Origin: Rostratula benghalensis
Taxonomy: Eukaryota; Chordata; Aves; Charadriiformes; Rostratulidae
Assembly (NCBI GenBank): GCA_013399305.1
Contig: VXAI01000013.1
Location: forward strand, 7,525,132 to 7,589,131
Reading direction: 5' to 3'
DNA length: 64,000 nt
The notes beneath the pieces were generated by a model, which did not search any database, was not told where the DNA came from, and saw nothing but the letters and a program-made list of their open reading frames with translations. Shown one piece after another: positions 27,340-38,860 of the stretch. A program made the translations under genes and the position numbers. How positions within the stretch are numbered: the first letter of the stretch is position 1; every line of letters starts with the position of its first letter.

Positions 27340-27726
27340 CCCGAGCCACGGGAGAGGGAAGGGAGAGGAGCGGTGCCCGCTTGCCTGGGGCCCGGGCAGC
27401 GCGGCGGCGGGGACACTCCCCTCAGCCACCATTGCGCGGTGGGGTCCCACTCCCCCTCCTCCGCCTGGCTCCGGGCCGCCTTATGGCGGCCGGGGAAGGC
27501 GGGTGGGTGGAGAAACCCGAGGGCCCGCCGGCGGGAGTCGCTTGCCTCGGCCGGCGAGGAAGGGGGCGGCTCGGCTCCGCTCCGCTCCGGCAGCCCCGCC
27601 TGCTCGGCGCCGGAGGGGTTAAGCCTCCCCGCTGCCCGGTGGGGAGGGGGTTAAGCGGCGGCGGGCGGCGGCGGCTGCCGCCACTCGGCTCCGCGCCGTT
27701 CTCCGCGCCGGAGCCGTTACAGCGGG

Positions 27727-27737
27727 AAGATGGCGAC
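27727..27737 (+). promoter_or_regulatory. CTTNBP2: YY1-type motif over the start codon
   Basis: AAGATGGCGAC matches the YY1 consensus AANATGGCGNC and contains the CTTNBP2 initiation codon. YY1 sites that straddle the start codon just downstream of the TSS are common in CpG-island promoters. The same bases give a strong Kozak context, with A at -3 and G at +4. A second ATGGCGGC core lies at 27483-27490. Confidence 0.55.
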
Positions 27738-27798
27738 GGAGGGAGCGAGCAGCGAGCCGGGCTCTGGCGGGAGGGAGGACACGGCGGCTACGGCAGCG
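27730..27798 (+). CDS. CTTNBP2: CTTNBP2 coding exon 1 (residues 1-23)
   Basis: This encodes MATEGASSEPGSGGREDTAA plus three residues, close to the start of mammalian CTTNBP2 (MATDGAS...). The protein is a cortactin- and striatin-binding scaffold of neurons, found in dendritic spines and on microtubules and linked to STRIPAK complexes. The start was chosen for the strong Kozak context and agreement with the family N-terminus. The exon ends in phase 0 at donor GCG|GTAACC (GT at 27799-27800). Without splicing the frame stays open to 28275 because the CpG island lacks stops, so a single-exon 181-residue call would be wrong. This segment is probably disordered and precedes the CortBP2 domain. The 5' UTR boundary is not determined. 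Confidence 0.93.
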
Positions 27799-28077
27799 GT
27801 AACCGGCTCGGCGGGAGACGGTGGGGGAGAAGGGGGTCGACCCGGCCCGGCTGAGGAGGGCTATCTGTGGGGATGGGACGAAGCGGCGATTGGAGACCTG
27901 CCTGCCCCGCTCCGTCCCTCCGCCCTCCTTCGCCCCTTCCCGCCCCGCGGGGGAGAAGAGAGAGGGGCGCCGGGGGTTCTACCCTGGCCGGTCTCCCTCT
28001 GCCTTTGGACGGGAGCGGCGGGTTCTCTCCCCCATTGTTCCTTCCCGCTGGTCCGTGAGGGGGTAACGGAGGAGGGA

Positions 28078-28109
28078 GTGGTGGTGGTGGTGGTGGTGGT
28101 GGTGGTGGT
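28078..28109 (+). repeat. (GTG)n trinucleotide microsatellite
   Basis: About 10.7 uninterrupted GTG units lie 280 bases inside intron 1, within the CpG island. In the frame that reads through from exon 1 it would give a valine run, but splicing removes it. An uninterrupted triplet array of this length is likely to vary in length between individuals. Confidence 0.95.
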
Positions 28110-28671
28110 TGGTGGGGTGTCTCCGCTCCCCGGTCTCGCCTCTCTCACACACCCCTTTTTCCCGCCGCTTGCTGCGGCCGGGGCGGCTGCGCCCTCCTCT
28201 CCCGGGCTCTGCGGGCGGGCTGAGGTGGTGACAGCGGCCGGGGCGGTGGGACCTGTCAGACCGGGGCGGGAATGATGATCTTTAACCCTTTGCCCGGCCC
28301 GCGAGAACCTTGCTATTCTATTCCTTTCCTCCCCGTGGGGCGTTCGCGGCGGCGGCGGGGTAGCCCCCTTTCTCCGCTGCGTGGGGGTGTTTCCGCTCTC
28401 CGGGCCAGGATCTGTCTCCCCACTTTCAATACCCCCCAAAACCCGAGCTCCTCGCCCCTCTCAGCCTTGGCAGCTCTTCCCTCTCCCGGCGCATCCCGGA
28501 CCCGGCGTGGTCGGTCCTACCTGGGGACCAACCAAGGGCTGCTCAGCCCGTTGGTAAATCGTCCGATTGGCAGCCATCGCCGTGAGAGCGGGGCGGCCAG
28601 ATCCAAAATCAGGCTGGGAGAGCTCAGCCTCGTAGGGATGTGCCAAGTTTAGGGCAGTAAAACCTCCGTGG

Positions 28672-28739
28672 TGCAAGATGATGGTTGGACTGGATGACCT
28701 GAAAGGTCCCTTCCAACCTCAACAATTCTGTGGATCTAC
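28672..28739 (+). mobile_element. CR1 LINE 3' tail, + orientation
   Basis: The segment contains the CR1 3' UTR core (GGTTGGACTGGATGACCT, then GGTCCCTTCCAACCTCAACA) and a degenerate ATTCTGTGGATCTACGAT end. CR1 is the dominant avian non-LTR retrotransposon, and its copies are usually strongly 5'-truncated like this one. It sits at the downstream edge of the CpG island in intron 1, in the sense orientation of CTTNBP2. The left edge is approximate. Confidence 0.9.
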
Positions 28740-28915
28740 GATCGTTTCCCTCCTCGAAGGGAGAGGACGCTAGTTTCTGTGAAACTGAGGTTCTTGGCAT
28801 TTTATTATTATTATTACTCTTGTTTTCTTTCGAACTAATTCTTAACTGAAACCCTGCTCCAGCTGTGTCCTTAGTCTTCTTTGTCCATTTTAACTTCTGC
28901 AGTGTTGTGGAAATT

Positions 28916-28954
28916 TGAGGTTTACTTAAAAAAAAAAAAAAAAAGTAAACCTCA
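28916..28954. repeat. 12-bp inverted repeat around a poly(A) tract
   Basis: Left arm TGAGGTTTACTT (28916-28927) and right arm AAGTAAACCTCA (28943-28954) are perfect reverse complements, separated by 15 A. The whole A run covers 28928-28944. In the intron 1 transcript this would fold into a 12-bp stem with an A-rich loop. It is not part of a recognised CR1 copy. Confidence 0.9.
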
Positions 28955-29407
28955 CACAGTGAATATTTATAACATCACTGTATTTTAAAGCAATGACATA
29001 ATCATGATATAAATGGATATTAAGGTAAGAATTCACAAAAGCAGACTATTGCCTACTTTAAAGCCCTAGTTTTGAGTAAAAAGTATTTATACTGAATTCT
29101 TCAGTATACTCATTACTGTCATAAGTTTCAGTTTTAATAACGCAAATGAATAGCTCGTCATCAAGTAGCACTCCAATGTTGTCCTGCTAGGCAGTGCAGT
29201 GTAAGGCACTCATGCAATTTGATGTTCTCCCTGTGGAAGGTAGGAGTGATAGCTCAATGCTGCATGTTGCTGTTAAATTATTGTTTTTTTAAAACTGAAG
29301 AGGTGCTAGGAAGTAACCTGTGTGTTACTCCCTAACACAAGTAATAGCTATACTTAAACAATTAAAGGCATTTTTAATTATTACTTCTCTTTTTAATCTA
29401 CCTTCAG

Positions 29408-29450
29408 TCATTAGGTCCCATCCAACCCAAACTATTCTATGATCTGTGAT
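29408..29450 (+). mobile_element. Short CR1 3' end remnant, + orientation
   Basis: TTAGGTCCCATCCAACCCAA followed by ACTATTCTATGATCTGTGAT is the terminal 40-odd bases of a CR1 3' UTR, including the characteristic TTCTATGAT tail. The copy is very short and 5'-truncated. It lies 0.7 kb downstream of another CR1 tail in the same orientation. Confidence 0.8.
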
Positions 29451-32400
29451 TAAATATTTAATATTCCTTTTCATCTTTTTTTTTTTACTTGCCAATATAA
29501 ATGTTGGGCTGTTGATTTTGTTTTATCTCTTGTCCAAGAAAGTAAAAAGAACTCCTTTGTGTAAAGAAAAGAATTTTAAAAATATTTATACAGTACTCCA
29601 ATATTCCTTTTGGAGGGTTAGTATGAACAGCTTGTTTTCTGTCTTTAAACCCAAGACACAGAATTATGAATTGGGTCATCTTGCATGTTGGTAAGCATCC
29701 AGGTGACTATCTTATAAGTCACACTAAACTTCAACTTATAACAAAATATTGGGTTTACTATCATTTTAGATTTTCATTTTTTTGAATTCTTAGAATACTG
29801 ATTTCACAAATGGTGCAGTAAAAAGCTGAACATGCACCTCGTACAAACAGTATTGGTAACAGTAATATATTAATGTGTACATTTCATGGTATAAGCAGGA
29901 GATCTATAACACAGGTCAGTACAGCAGGGTTTCTTGATACTAAATGCTGTTACTGCATCTTGATATATTATCAGTAACATCACTGGAAAAAAAAAGACTT
30001 TTTTTGCTGCTTTTAGAAGCACTGTAGAAACGGACTGAAAGTGCCTCTCTCCTTCCTTTTTTTTTACATTCACCAGAGAATATAACTGAAAAAGCTTATA
30101 CTGTTTGATAGTGTGTTACATGTAGGAGCAAAGCCTATAATCTTGTCATTCTGAGTTTCCTTGGATGGAGCACAGCATTTGGTAAGCCCACTACTCCTTT
30201 CCCACATAACACTGGTATTTTTATTATCGTAAGGATGACAAGGAAAAATGGCAGGGGAGTGGTTCTAGTCCTTTTTCATACCTGCACAGCTTGATTGCAC
30301 CGAAGCCAGTGAAATTCTGTTGGTGCAATTTGGACTAGAATCGAGAGAAAGCATATGTGTGTATTTTAAAACATCTTTGAATGGCTTCCATCTGCATAAT
30401 GTCTACCAATAATGATTATATAATAGCAAGAAATAATCCAATTTGACAGTCTTTTTATTAAAACGCTGAACATCAGCCTGCTGCACATAGAGAGCTGCCT
30501 TGTCACACGTTACAGCTTCAGTGTAGCCTTAACAAAGCCTGTGAAAAGCTTCTTATATCAAACTCAAAGTTTGTTACAATTACTCAGTAAAATTTCTGGG
30601 TTTGATTTTGCTTGACCAGTGGTTGAAAGCATAAACAATATTTTTCTCTGGAAGACAGCACCTTCCACTGTCTGTAAAGCTGTACATATAAAAGATGTTG
30701 GTGGAGTGGAATCTTGACTCCTCTAAAGTGAGTAGGGATTTTGGTGCTGTCTTCCTCGATGAAAATTTCATTGAGAATGATGTGTGCATACCCAAAAGGA
30801 TCCGTCTGGGTTGCTGTGGGTCACGTAACAGTGCAAAGAAGTTGCACTACAGAAAAAAATCTGATAGTATTTTTTTAAAAATGATAAATGGAGAGAAATT
30901 TCATAACACACTGTGGTGATGTTATGCAGGATTTTATGCTTAGCTTGGTGGTATGTGCACATTCTACCGGTCTGCAAGAACTTCTGCGGTAGACCTGCCA
31001 TTCTGGCCAGTATAGTGAAATGGCAAAAAAAAATGGTTTGATCAATTATACAGGCTGATTTAGATCAGTTAGAAAGAGTCTTATCTGAAAAACATTGTAA
31101 GTGGCAGAAAACGAAACCCATAACCCTTTAAAAGTAAAAACTGTATCTTTTATTAGGGATTACATCCAGGAAAATGGTTACTGGCGAAAGGACTTGGAGT
31201 TACTACCACCATCCTCACCTGAATGCAAGTTCCCAGTGTAGTCTTACTGTTCAGAGAAGTTGTTTTCATGCAGTCAGCTGCACAATGCTGTTGTGGTGTT
31301 CCAACATGTAGGTGAGATGAGGAGACAGCACAGTTCTGTCTGGTTTAGTCCTGCCACTCCTCTGTGATGAGAGATTTGTCTTGATCCATCTTGCAGTGAT
31401 AAACTTCAAGCCTCCTTTCTGCTTCTCCTCCCCTTACTCCAAACCACTGCATTGCCTTTTCCATGCATTCTACTCCATGACCTGCAGCACAACTTCTCTT
31501 CCCTTTTTGTGAAGGTCTTGGGGGAGAAGAAAGCTACTGAATGTAGTCTGCTTTGTAAATCTCCCTTTATCTTCCAAATGAGAACTTGTCACCCTGGCTG
31601 TCGTTAGAAGTGAAGTGCAGAGGGGCAATGCTGTGAGCTGGATGTGTGAAAGTGGCATGGAGGTGCAAATCTGTGGGATGCAGTATGTCCTGTGGTTTTC
31701 CCAACCCTTTCAACTTCATTTGTGTAAATGTTGCTTTGGCCTCAGAAGTGATACAGCAAGATCAGAATAGAGATGGAAATTGGGACAGGAAGGAAAGAGC
31801 TCAGGAAGACAGCAGTTTGAGGTCTGCCTCTGCACCCACATCAGCCCAAGGAAGGGATCAGTTGATTAACAATACCTGTGGAATCCTTGCATATGTGAAC
31901 AGGAAGGTTTCAAGTAGGCTTAGGGAAGAGGTACTGCCTCTATGGTATGTGAGTTAAAGCTTTCTTGGTCATTGATTTTTTTTTTGGTCCTATTGTAGCA
32001 CAGGGTAAGATGTAAAATTCTGAAAGATTTAAAGATAGCTTCTGGAAAACTTCTTAAGATAGCTTCAACATTCTGCACCTGTATCTGGATCTAATCAGAT
32101 ACTATTTGCCTTAGAAGCGACTTACAGAAAATGAATTTCTGAATAGAAATTACCTGTTAATTTGAAGTAAGAGTTTAAACATGGTTATCGAAGTGTTGTG
32201 GGCTTAGATCCATAAAAAAAGACTTGGTTACCTAACTTGCACTGAAATAAAAAATGACTAAGTACTTTTGTGGCTGTTAATAGACTGCAAACATGTTTTA
32301 ACGGCTATGACAATATCTGAGTGTGTGTAAAGGTCAGTGTCTTACTAATTTTGGAGGGGTTGGGGGCTGGGGTATTTTTTTGTTGCCAAATTAAATTCCC

Positions 32401-35400
32401 CAGTTTTGAGGTATATTTATGGTTAATGTTGAAGCTGTTAAAAGTTTTGCAGTTAGCTCAAGCCAAAAAAACCCACAGCAACTAAACAAAACCTCCCCCA
32501 TACCTTTTAAAGAAAACCTTTGAAAAACCCAGAAAGCAAAGGAGCTGTGCTTGGAAAAAGAGGAGGGCAGAATAAGCAGGTAACTTCATGTGAGAAACAA
32601 TCCAATAAAAGTCATTGAGCTAATGGGTAGGCATAATTAAATGCATGTACAGTCCCCTCATGATCCCTCAGATGTGATTGTATGAAATTTTATATTAGTT
32701 CTGGATGTTAAGATCAGATGATCTCTTCAGCAAGAAACTTGGTCTTAGTTGAGGAGCAAATTCAACAGCATTGCTTTGCCTTGAAAGATATTTCTCAGCC
32801 TTCATATTTGTTTATGTTGCCATCAACATTCCTATAGGTCTCATCTTACTTCTTAAGTTGATCTTGGATGGTGTGGGAAATGGATATGTGTTTTTGCATC
32901 AGATAATTTCTGGAGAAACATGTGGCCACAGACTCTTACTCTAGTTTGAGACTAAAGAACAAGCCTTCCAGAGCCAAAGCAATAAATTGTGGTTTTCCCT
33001 GAAGTATTCATGAATACTGTATGGATATTATAACCACTTCTTTTAATGCTCTCTCTGTTTGCAGTGTTTTCTGTATTAGAGAAATGTTAAGATTCATTTG
33101 ACCGCATACCCATGTTTATGTTGAACTAGGTCTTGAAACTTCCTTTTATAGTTGGTGGAGGGAACTGAGTGGTTAGAAGGAATAACATGTTTTAGAAAGA
33201 GCTTTGTGAGCTTCTCTGGTTTTGAGTGAAGTGACTTAGGCAGTTGGCTTTTGGAGGTGTGGATGGGCATCGAAACAGTTATATTTAGGTGTCTACATGT
33301 GTGCACAGTGTTTGATATCCTGTTAAAGTCAGAGACCAATACAGTCAGTGGAGCCACGAGCAAACAGTTCTGGTGGCTGGTTACCTGAATAGCTTTCTTG
33401 GCTGTTTTGACAAGGCAGATCAGTTCTCTGTTGAAAACAAAAGGACATTAGGTACCTCACTACACAGTCCCACCTGCCTTTAGGTCTCTTAGTCCTGTCT
33501 TGAAGGATTTGTCTGAAGGCTTCCTTGAGGGGCCCATACGTGATACTCAGGAGTATGCCAGCTGACTGCCTTCTACCGATCCAGCTGGCATGGATGATTC
33601 TCCTAAATCTTGTATCGTACCTGCCTATTCCAAAAAGATATTGCTGATCCCCTGGACATTTCAGATTGCACTAGGTACTTCTGTGTGGGCAACTTAAATA
33701 GAATTAGTCAACAGATCTTTATACTTGGTCAGAAGAGTTGTACCTGGGGGACATACTAGAGGTTGCAAAGTGTGTGAATCGGGATCGTGTTTACCTGGTA
33801 CAGTTGTTTCATGGATCTGACAGACTTGAGGCCATCATGTTATTAAAAGTTTATTTTCTATAGCCAAATGAGTAACAGAAAACCATTTTGGTTTTAGAAC
33901 ATTATGGTGAAAGTCTGCTTTGTGAATCCTCAAGAGGATTTTTGTGTGTATTTAATGCAACTCAATATGAAATGTGTAAGAAATGTGGATACGTACCTTT
34001 CCCTTCCCTTTGAAAGGACTCTTTTATTTCCTTTTTTTTTTTTTTTTTGTCAGCTTTTTCCTACATGTTATCCTGTACACAATTTTTATACTTCTCCCCC
34101 TTGTCTCTCCACTTCAGCCCTCTATTATGCTCCACAGGTTTCTTTCCCAAGTTCTGGGTTAATTCCCAACTCCATCTTTAAAAAGGCTATGTAGCTGCTT
34201 TCTGAGCAGGAAGGAGCTTGTTTTCCATGGTCATTTATAATTAATACACAGCTAACTTGGGTTTTGTCTTTGTTCTGCTTATGGAAAGCACAAAGCTGTG
34301 GCTCAGTCTGTTCAGACTTCTGCTGAAGGGAGCAGAGTATGTAACAGCTGCTGTGGTGGCACAATAAACAGCACCACAGCGTTCTTAGCTTCTGAAGTTG
34401 TCCATCCTATCAACTGGGCTAGGTCAGCAAAATCAAAGTATTGACACTACCAGTCCCTCACAAGAAACTTTTATTTTTTTTGGGGGGGGGAGTGGGGGAA
34501 TATGCTCTATGCGCGTGGGTAGGAGTCCCTTCTGCTCCTCTGCTTCTTGGTGACCTTCCAATTTCCTGCTCTTCCTGTGTTTGGGTCCAAAGATGATGGA
34601 GGTGGGAAAATGCCTGGCCAGTTTGGTCATTGCTGTCCTAAGTCATCCTCCTGTTCAGAAGAGATGCTGTTGTTACCCCTTTGACTCATGGAGGAGCTTC
34701 TTTTAACCTTTAGGGATGCAGGTTATCATTTTGCCTGTTCTCTTCTTGTGATGCATGTGCAGGTAATTGAATGAATTTTGGCTAATTAACTGTTTGCTTT
34801 ATTGTCAGTGCACTTGCTGCCAGGCAACAAACACCCCTTGCAAAACTGACCTGAAAAAGTAATGTGGTGGTTTATAGACATAGAAGACTGAAGTTGTAGT
34901 CTTTTTCAGGTACTTTATTCTTATAAATCAAACAAACCAGCCATTTCAAAATCCAAAAGAGGTGGAGAAAAAAAATTCTCTCGTGTTTTGGTTGTGTATG
35001 CCAAATTTCACCCTTGGGCAAGGTACTCCTGTATCTGTGTTATAAACCAATATTACAGATGGCTCGGTTACACAGCTGTTAAATTATTGGATAAATTGTT
35101 ACAGCTTGGCACTCTAACAGAGGTATTGTAGCTAAGCCCCAGGTGACACATAAGCCATGAGCTACTAACGCAGTTTTTATTTTTGGAGATCCAAGGCTTT
35201 TCTAAGATTACTTTGCTAGAGATGAACAAGTTTTCTCTATCACGCAGGGCAAACGGTGCTCCATCTCCATAAGAACTTCAGGCAAGACTGCTATGATTGT
35301 CATCTTGGTCCCCAGAACATGGCAGGGAAGTGTTTAAGAGGAAGGATAGTTTTATTACATCATATGCCTTATCTACCCAGACCTTAAAAATATTTTTACA

Positions 35401-37803
35401 ACTATACTTGAGGGTACATAGGGCTTTAAACTATGTTTTTTGGTCCACCTGTATTGTAGCTCCATAAGGCCTGATTGAAAGCTGTGCTTGGGGAGAAGGT
35501 GCAGCAGCTTCTTCAGCAACTGCCGTGCACGCTCTTGCCCTCCGTGAGGACATTCAAGGTTGCTTACCCATAGTGAACAAATCTGAGATGTCCTTAAAGT
35601 ACTGGTAAAAAAAGTGGTCATTACAGTTCTGGAATTTGTCAGATAAAATAATAAGAAAGCCTCGGTGGGCATAAAATTATTCATAACCAAGAAAGACTTG
35701 AAAAATGATGGGTCATATTTTTATTTAATGGTAAAATAATGATGCACATCGGATTGATGTCATTTGCTGTACACTAAAATAACTCTTCTATGAATAGATA
35801 GCAGGTACTTCCTCCCAAAAGTTGACTTATTTTCTCATTCGCCCTAAAAAGATCTTAAATTCTTTATTTCACTTTTGTATTTCTTTTCTGGTTGATTTTG
35901 GACATTGGTTCTGGGAAATTTTGTTTGTTCTTCATATGTCTGTGAAGACTTGTCTGATAGTGTAGCATGGAGAGTGTGGGTAATAATATACTAGTTTTTC
36001 TGTGTTTAGTAAATCAGGAGGCATCAAAGAAAAGTAGCTGCTGGCAGACTGATGGCGAAGGTGATGGTTCATCATAAAATGTGTAGTTTGGCTGTGGAAT
36101 GGTGAGGATGCTAGAATTGCATGGAAATTCAAAAAGCAATGGGGCAGATTCACAACAGGTGTGTCAGCCAAGGGCTATTATGTGCAAAATCAATTTCTGG
36201 CTTAGAAGGTGCATAAGGTGAAGATTGCCGGAGGCTGGGAGAGTATTTTTGGGGAGTATCATTATGTGCTTGTCCTGCTTTGGCAGTGATGTCAGGGTAT
36301 CCATTATTGGCTGCTTTTGGAGACAGAATGCTCAGCTAAGTGGCTTTTAGTCTGATATACTAGCACTGTTCATATGTGAAGTGGGTTTGCTAGTTTTATT
36401 TCAAGTTTTTAAAATTAAAAATATAAAACCTAAGCTATGTATCTTGTTGGTGTGTCTTTCTATTAACATTTTTTTGTGTTCATTTATATCTAACTATAAT
36501 TTACCAGACAACACTTTCAATTGCTTGTTATTGCTGTCTTTTCATATGTTCCAGTTCAGGGTGTACCCTTGAACAAAATTCACTTTAATTGCTTGATCAA
36601 GATGCTTAGTTAAAAAAGCTCATCACAGCACCACATATGTTAAAAAATGCCTCTGGTTTGTTGAGAATGTAAGTGTGGAAGACTGCAGAAATGAGAAGTA
36701 TCACCTGTGATGTACAATCGGACTTTTGTTGAAGAGCTACCCTGTGTTTTACCTCCTGACAAGCTGAATTTACTGACTCAGAGAAATGAATAGGGTTGCG
36801 TTTCTTACACTGTGCTTTTGTGGATGCCCTTCTTAACTTTGTACCTGTCTATTGCAAACCTTGGGGGTTTTTGTTTGAGTTTTGGGGGGGTTTTTGGGTT
36901 TTTGTGTCAGAGGAGGCAAACGTATTTTAGAAAGGGGAGCTAAAGGAGTGGTTAGACCACTGAATGGAGACTGAAAAGGCTGTTACTGAATATTGTGGTT
37001 TGCGCTACTTGATTTCTGTGTGGTTTGGGGAAAAAAATAGTTGTTATCTCTGCATCAGTTTTCATCTCCCATCTGAAAAATGGAGACAGTTTTTCTCTAT
37101 TATAAAGGAAGTTGTATGAAGAAAATCAACTGCTGTCTGTGAGCTATTAGATATTGTGAACTGGCTCACAGAAGGAGGAGGGTGGATAAGTAGGTCCAGG
37201 ACTACCTGACTGAATTATGTTTATTAGTTAGAAGTGCTGAGAGCGAAATCTGCTGTAGCCTACAAGGTAGAATCTAGGCTGCTGGCACTAGATTACATGA
37301 GGAACTGTGTATGTTTAGTAACTTTTCACTTTATAGATGTCCATAGATTGGAGAACACTGTATGGAAGAATTGTGAGGAGCACGCTGGCAGGGTGTGTTG
37401 GGGAAAAGCCTTCAGAGAAACCATGTGTTTTTCTCTGGCATGGATAGTAAGACTTATCTCTTGGATTAGAGGAATAGCCGACCCAGGCAGCAAAAATAGA
37501 GGATAGCTATTATTCAGTGTAGAAATATTGGCTGGGGTGGATGGCCCTGCCCCTGGAACAGTTACAGGGTAGAAATCATTGCTCCTCTTGTTGATGCATG
37601 CTCTTCACATCAATGAAGAAGCTTAGTACAATGTATGCTGAATACAATTAACTACATTTCTAAAGTTCTGGTATACAGCTCTCCCTAGCCATTTCTTTTA
37701 GCTACAAAGTAATAATGGAACACAGAGTAAATGTAATACAGTTATAGTTTTGGGTAATTTTGATCCATGACCTTCTGTCCTGAGGAAGGAACAACTGTTT
37801 TGC

Positions 37804-37834
37804 ACTCTTCTTGCTTTGAAAAAGCAAGAAGGGT
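37804..37834. repeat. Short perfect hairpin in intron 1
   Basis: CTTCTTGCTTT (37807-37817), a three-base GAA loop and AAAGCAAGAAG (37821-37831) form an 11-bp perfect stem. One U.G wobble and two more pairs extend it to 14 pairs in RNA. It is too short to be a canonical pre-miRNA hairpin. Its function is unknown. Confidence 0.8.
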
Positions 37835-38284
37835 ACTAGCTTTAATTTTTATTGGATTTTTTTGGTGATGAAGTTAAGCTTGTAGGTAGCTGAACTCTGA
37901 CATTTTATATCCTTTAGGGAAAATAGATGGTATATCCAGATATGCAGTTCAGCTGATTTGGTGACTGATTAATTCATATTGAAAATAGGTGGGCTTTGCT
38001 AGGAGATACATCTGCATCGTAGCAAGGACTGTAGTATTTCTGTTGCAGTGAATAATGTATGGGAAATCAAGTAGGTCAGCTGAATCTGGCATGTGGAGTA
38101 AATACTCTTTTCTGTCCCTTAAAATGATCCCCCTCTAATTTCACCAGGTGTCTACTTGTGTTAGCATTGTGGATATTGGTGAACAAGAGATTTGAAATAT
38201 CTACTACCATTGTGATTTTTGTAAATATAAATAACATTTCCTCCACCCCACCTCCAAAATCAAGACTTCCAGCCTTGTAGGCTT

Positions 38285-38860
38285 TCTTCAAATAGTAGTC
38301 CTTCTCTCTTCATTCTTTTTGTTGGCCAATTCTGTACCTGTAGATGGGGACTTTATGCAGTACTTGAGATGTGGGTTTATCAAGGCTTTTATACAGTGGC
38401 AAAATGAGGATAAGCTTGTTAGTGAGGAATTATGTGCCAACTCCCATGAGGTAGATGCCCCTGCCACTTCTTTATCCTTTTTCCAGGTTATTGGTGAAGA
38501 AGTTGAATAAAACTTGTCCCAGAGATTCCCCACTGTTTACCTTTCTCAATCTTGAAAGGTGGTTGTTACCCATAGTGTTTGCTAACTATCCATGAAGTGT
38601 CTTTTCATCCAGTACTGTTGGATAGTAGTTTCTGTACTAATATTTGCTATAGAACCTTGTCCAAAACTTCTAGAAAATGAAAATACGTTGGTGTCCAGTG
38701 GATCCCCTTTACCCATGTGCCTGTTGGTGTTTTTATAGAGCTGTTCATGAGGTGGATTTGGTTTTACAGAATCCATACTGATATTCCCAGCAGCAGTGTT
38801 TATGCATGCAGTGTGCACGTGCTCAGTGATCTCATTCTCCAGTGTAAACTTGTTCTACTG
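38285..38860 (-). mobile_element. Ancient CR1-family LINE fragment, - orientation
   Basis: On the - strand this is a diverged copy of the CR1-superfamily ORF2/3' region. Landmarks shared with reptile CR1 consensus sequences as I remember them include TTGGTGAAGAAGTTGAATAA with the following ACTTGTCCCAGAGATTCCCC (38490-38530), CTATCCATGAAGTG near 38588, and GTCCAGTGGATCCCCTTTAC with CCATGTGCCTGTTGGTG (38694-38731). Divergence is much higher than in the other CR1 copies here, so the insertion probably predates modern bird orders. The part coding for the FADD catalytic motif was not found and appears deleted. Edges are estimates. Confidence 0.7.

Larger units (their letters stand above)
27483..27798 (+). 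other. Possible upstream ORF overlapping the CTTNBP2 start
   Basis: An ATG at 27483 opens a frame with no stop through the end of exon 1, in a different frame from CTTNBP2. After splicing it would read four more codons (the first spanning the junction) and stop at TGA 39552-39554 in exon 2, giving about 109 residues that overlap the main start. Its context is moderate: C at -3, G at +4. It matters only if transcription starts upstream of 27483, which is unknown. The predicted peptide is Gly/Pro/Arg-rich and has no recognisable domain. Confidence 0.35.
27340..28620 (+). promoter_or_regulatory. CTTNBP2: CpG island with the CTTNBP2 promoter
   Basis: GC content and CpG density jump at about 27340 and fall away after about 28600. 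The island covers the presumed start site, 5' UTR, coding exon 1 and the first 800 bases of intron 1. GC boxes (GGGGCGG at 27563-27569, CCCCGCC at 27594-27600) lie 130-170 bases before the start codon. No TATA box is evident, which suggests dispersed CpG-type initiation. The decamer GGGGTTAAGC occurs twice, at 27615-27624 and 27647-27656. The exact start site cannot be read from the sequence. Edges are estimated by eye. Confidence 0.85.

Noticed and set aside
27171..27854. 227-codon + frame across the promoter
   Set aside because: GC-rich CpG-island DNA lacks stop codons in several frames. Only the part after the ATG at 27483 is kept as a possible uORF; no protein domain is visible.
27730..28275. 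181-codon frame starting at the CTTNBP2 ATG
   Set aside because: Only the first 23 codons are coding. The rest is intron read-through after a canonical donor, and the spliced product matches the known family.
27861..28439. 192-codon minus-strand frame in the CpG island
   Set aside because: It is Pro/Thr-rich shadow coding opposite GC-rich sequence, includes the complement of (GTG)n, and has no recognisable domain.
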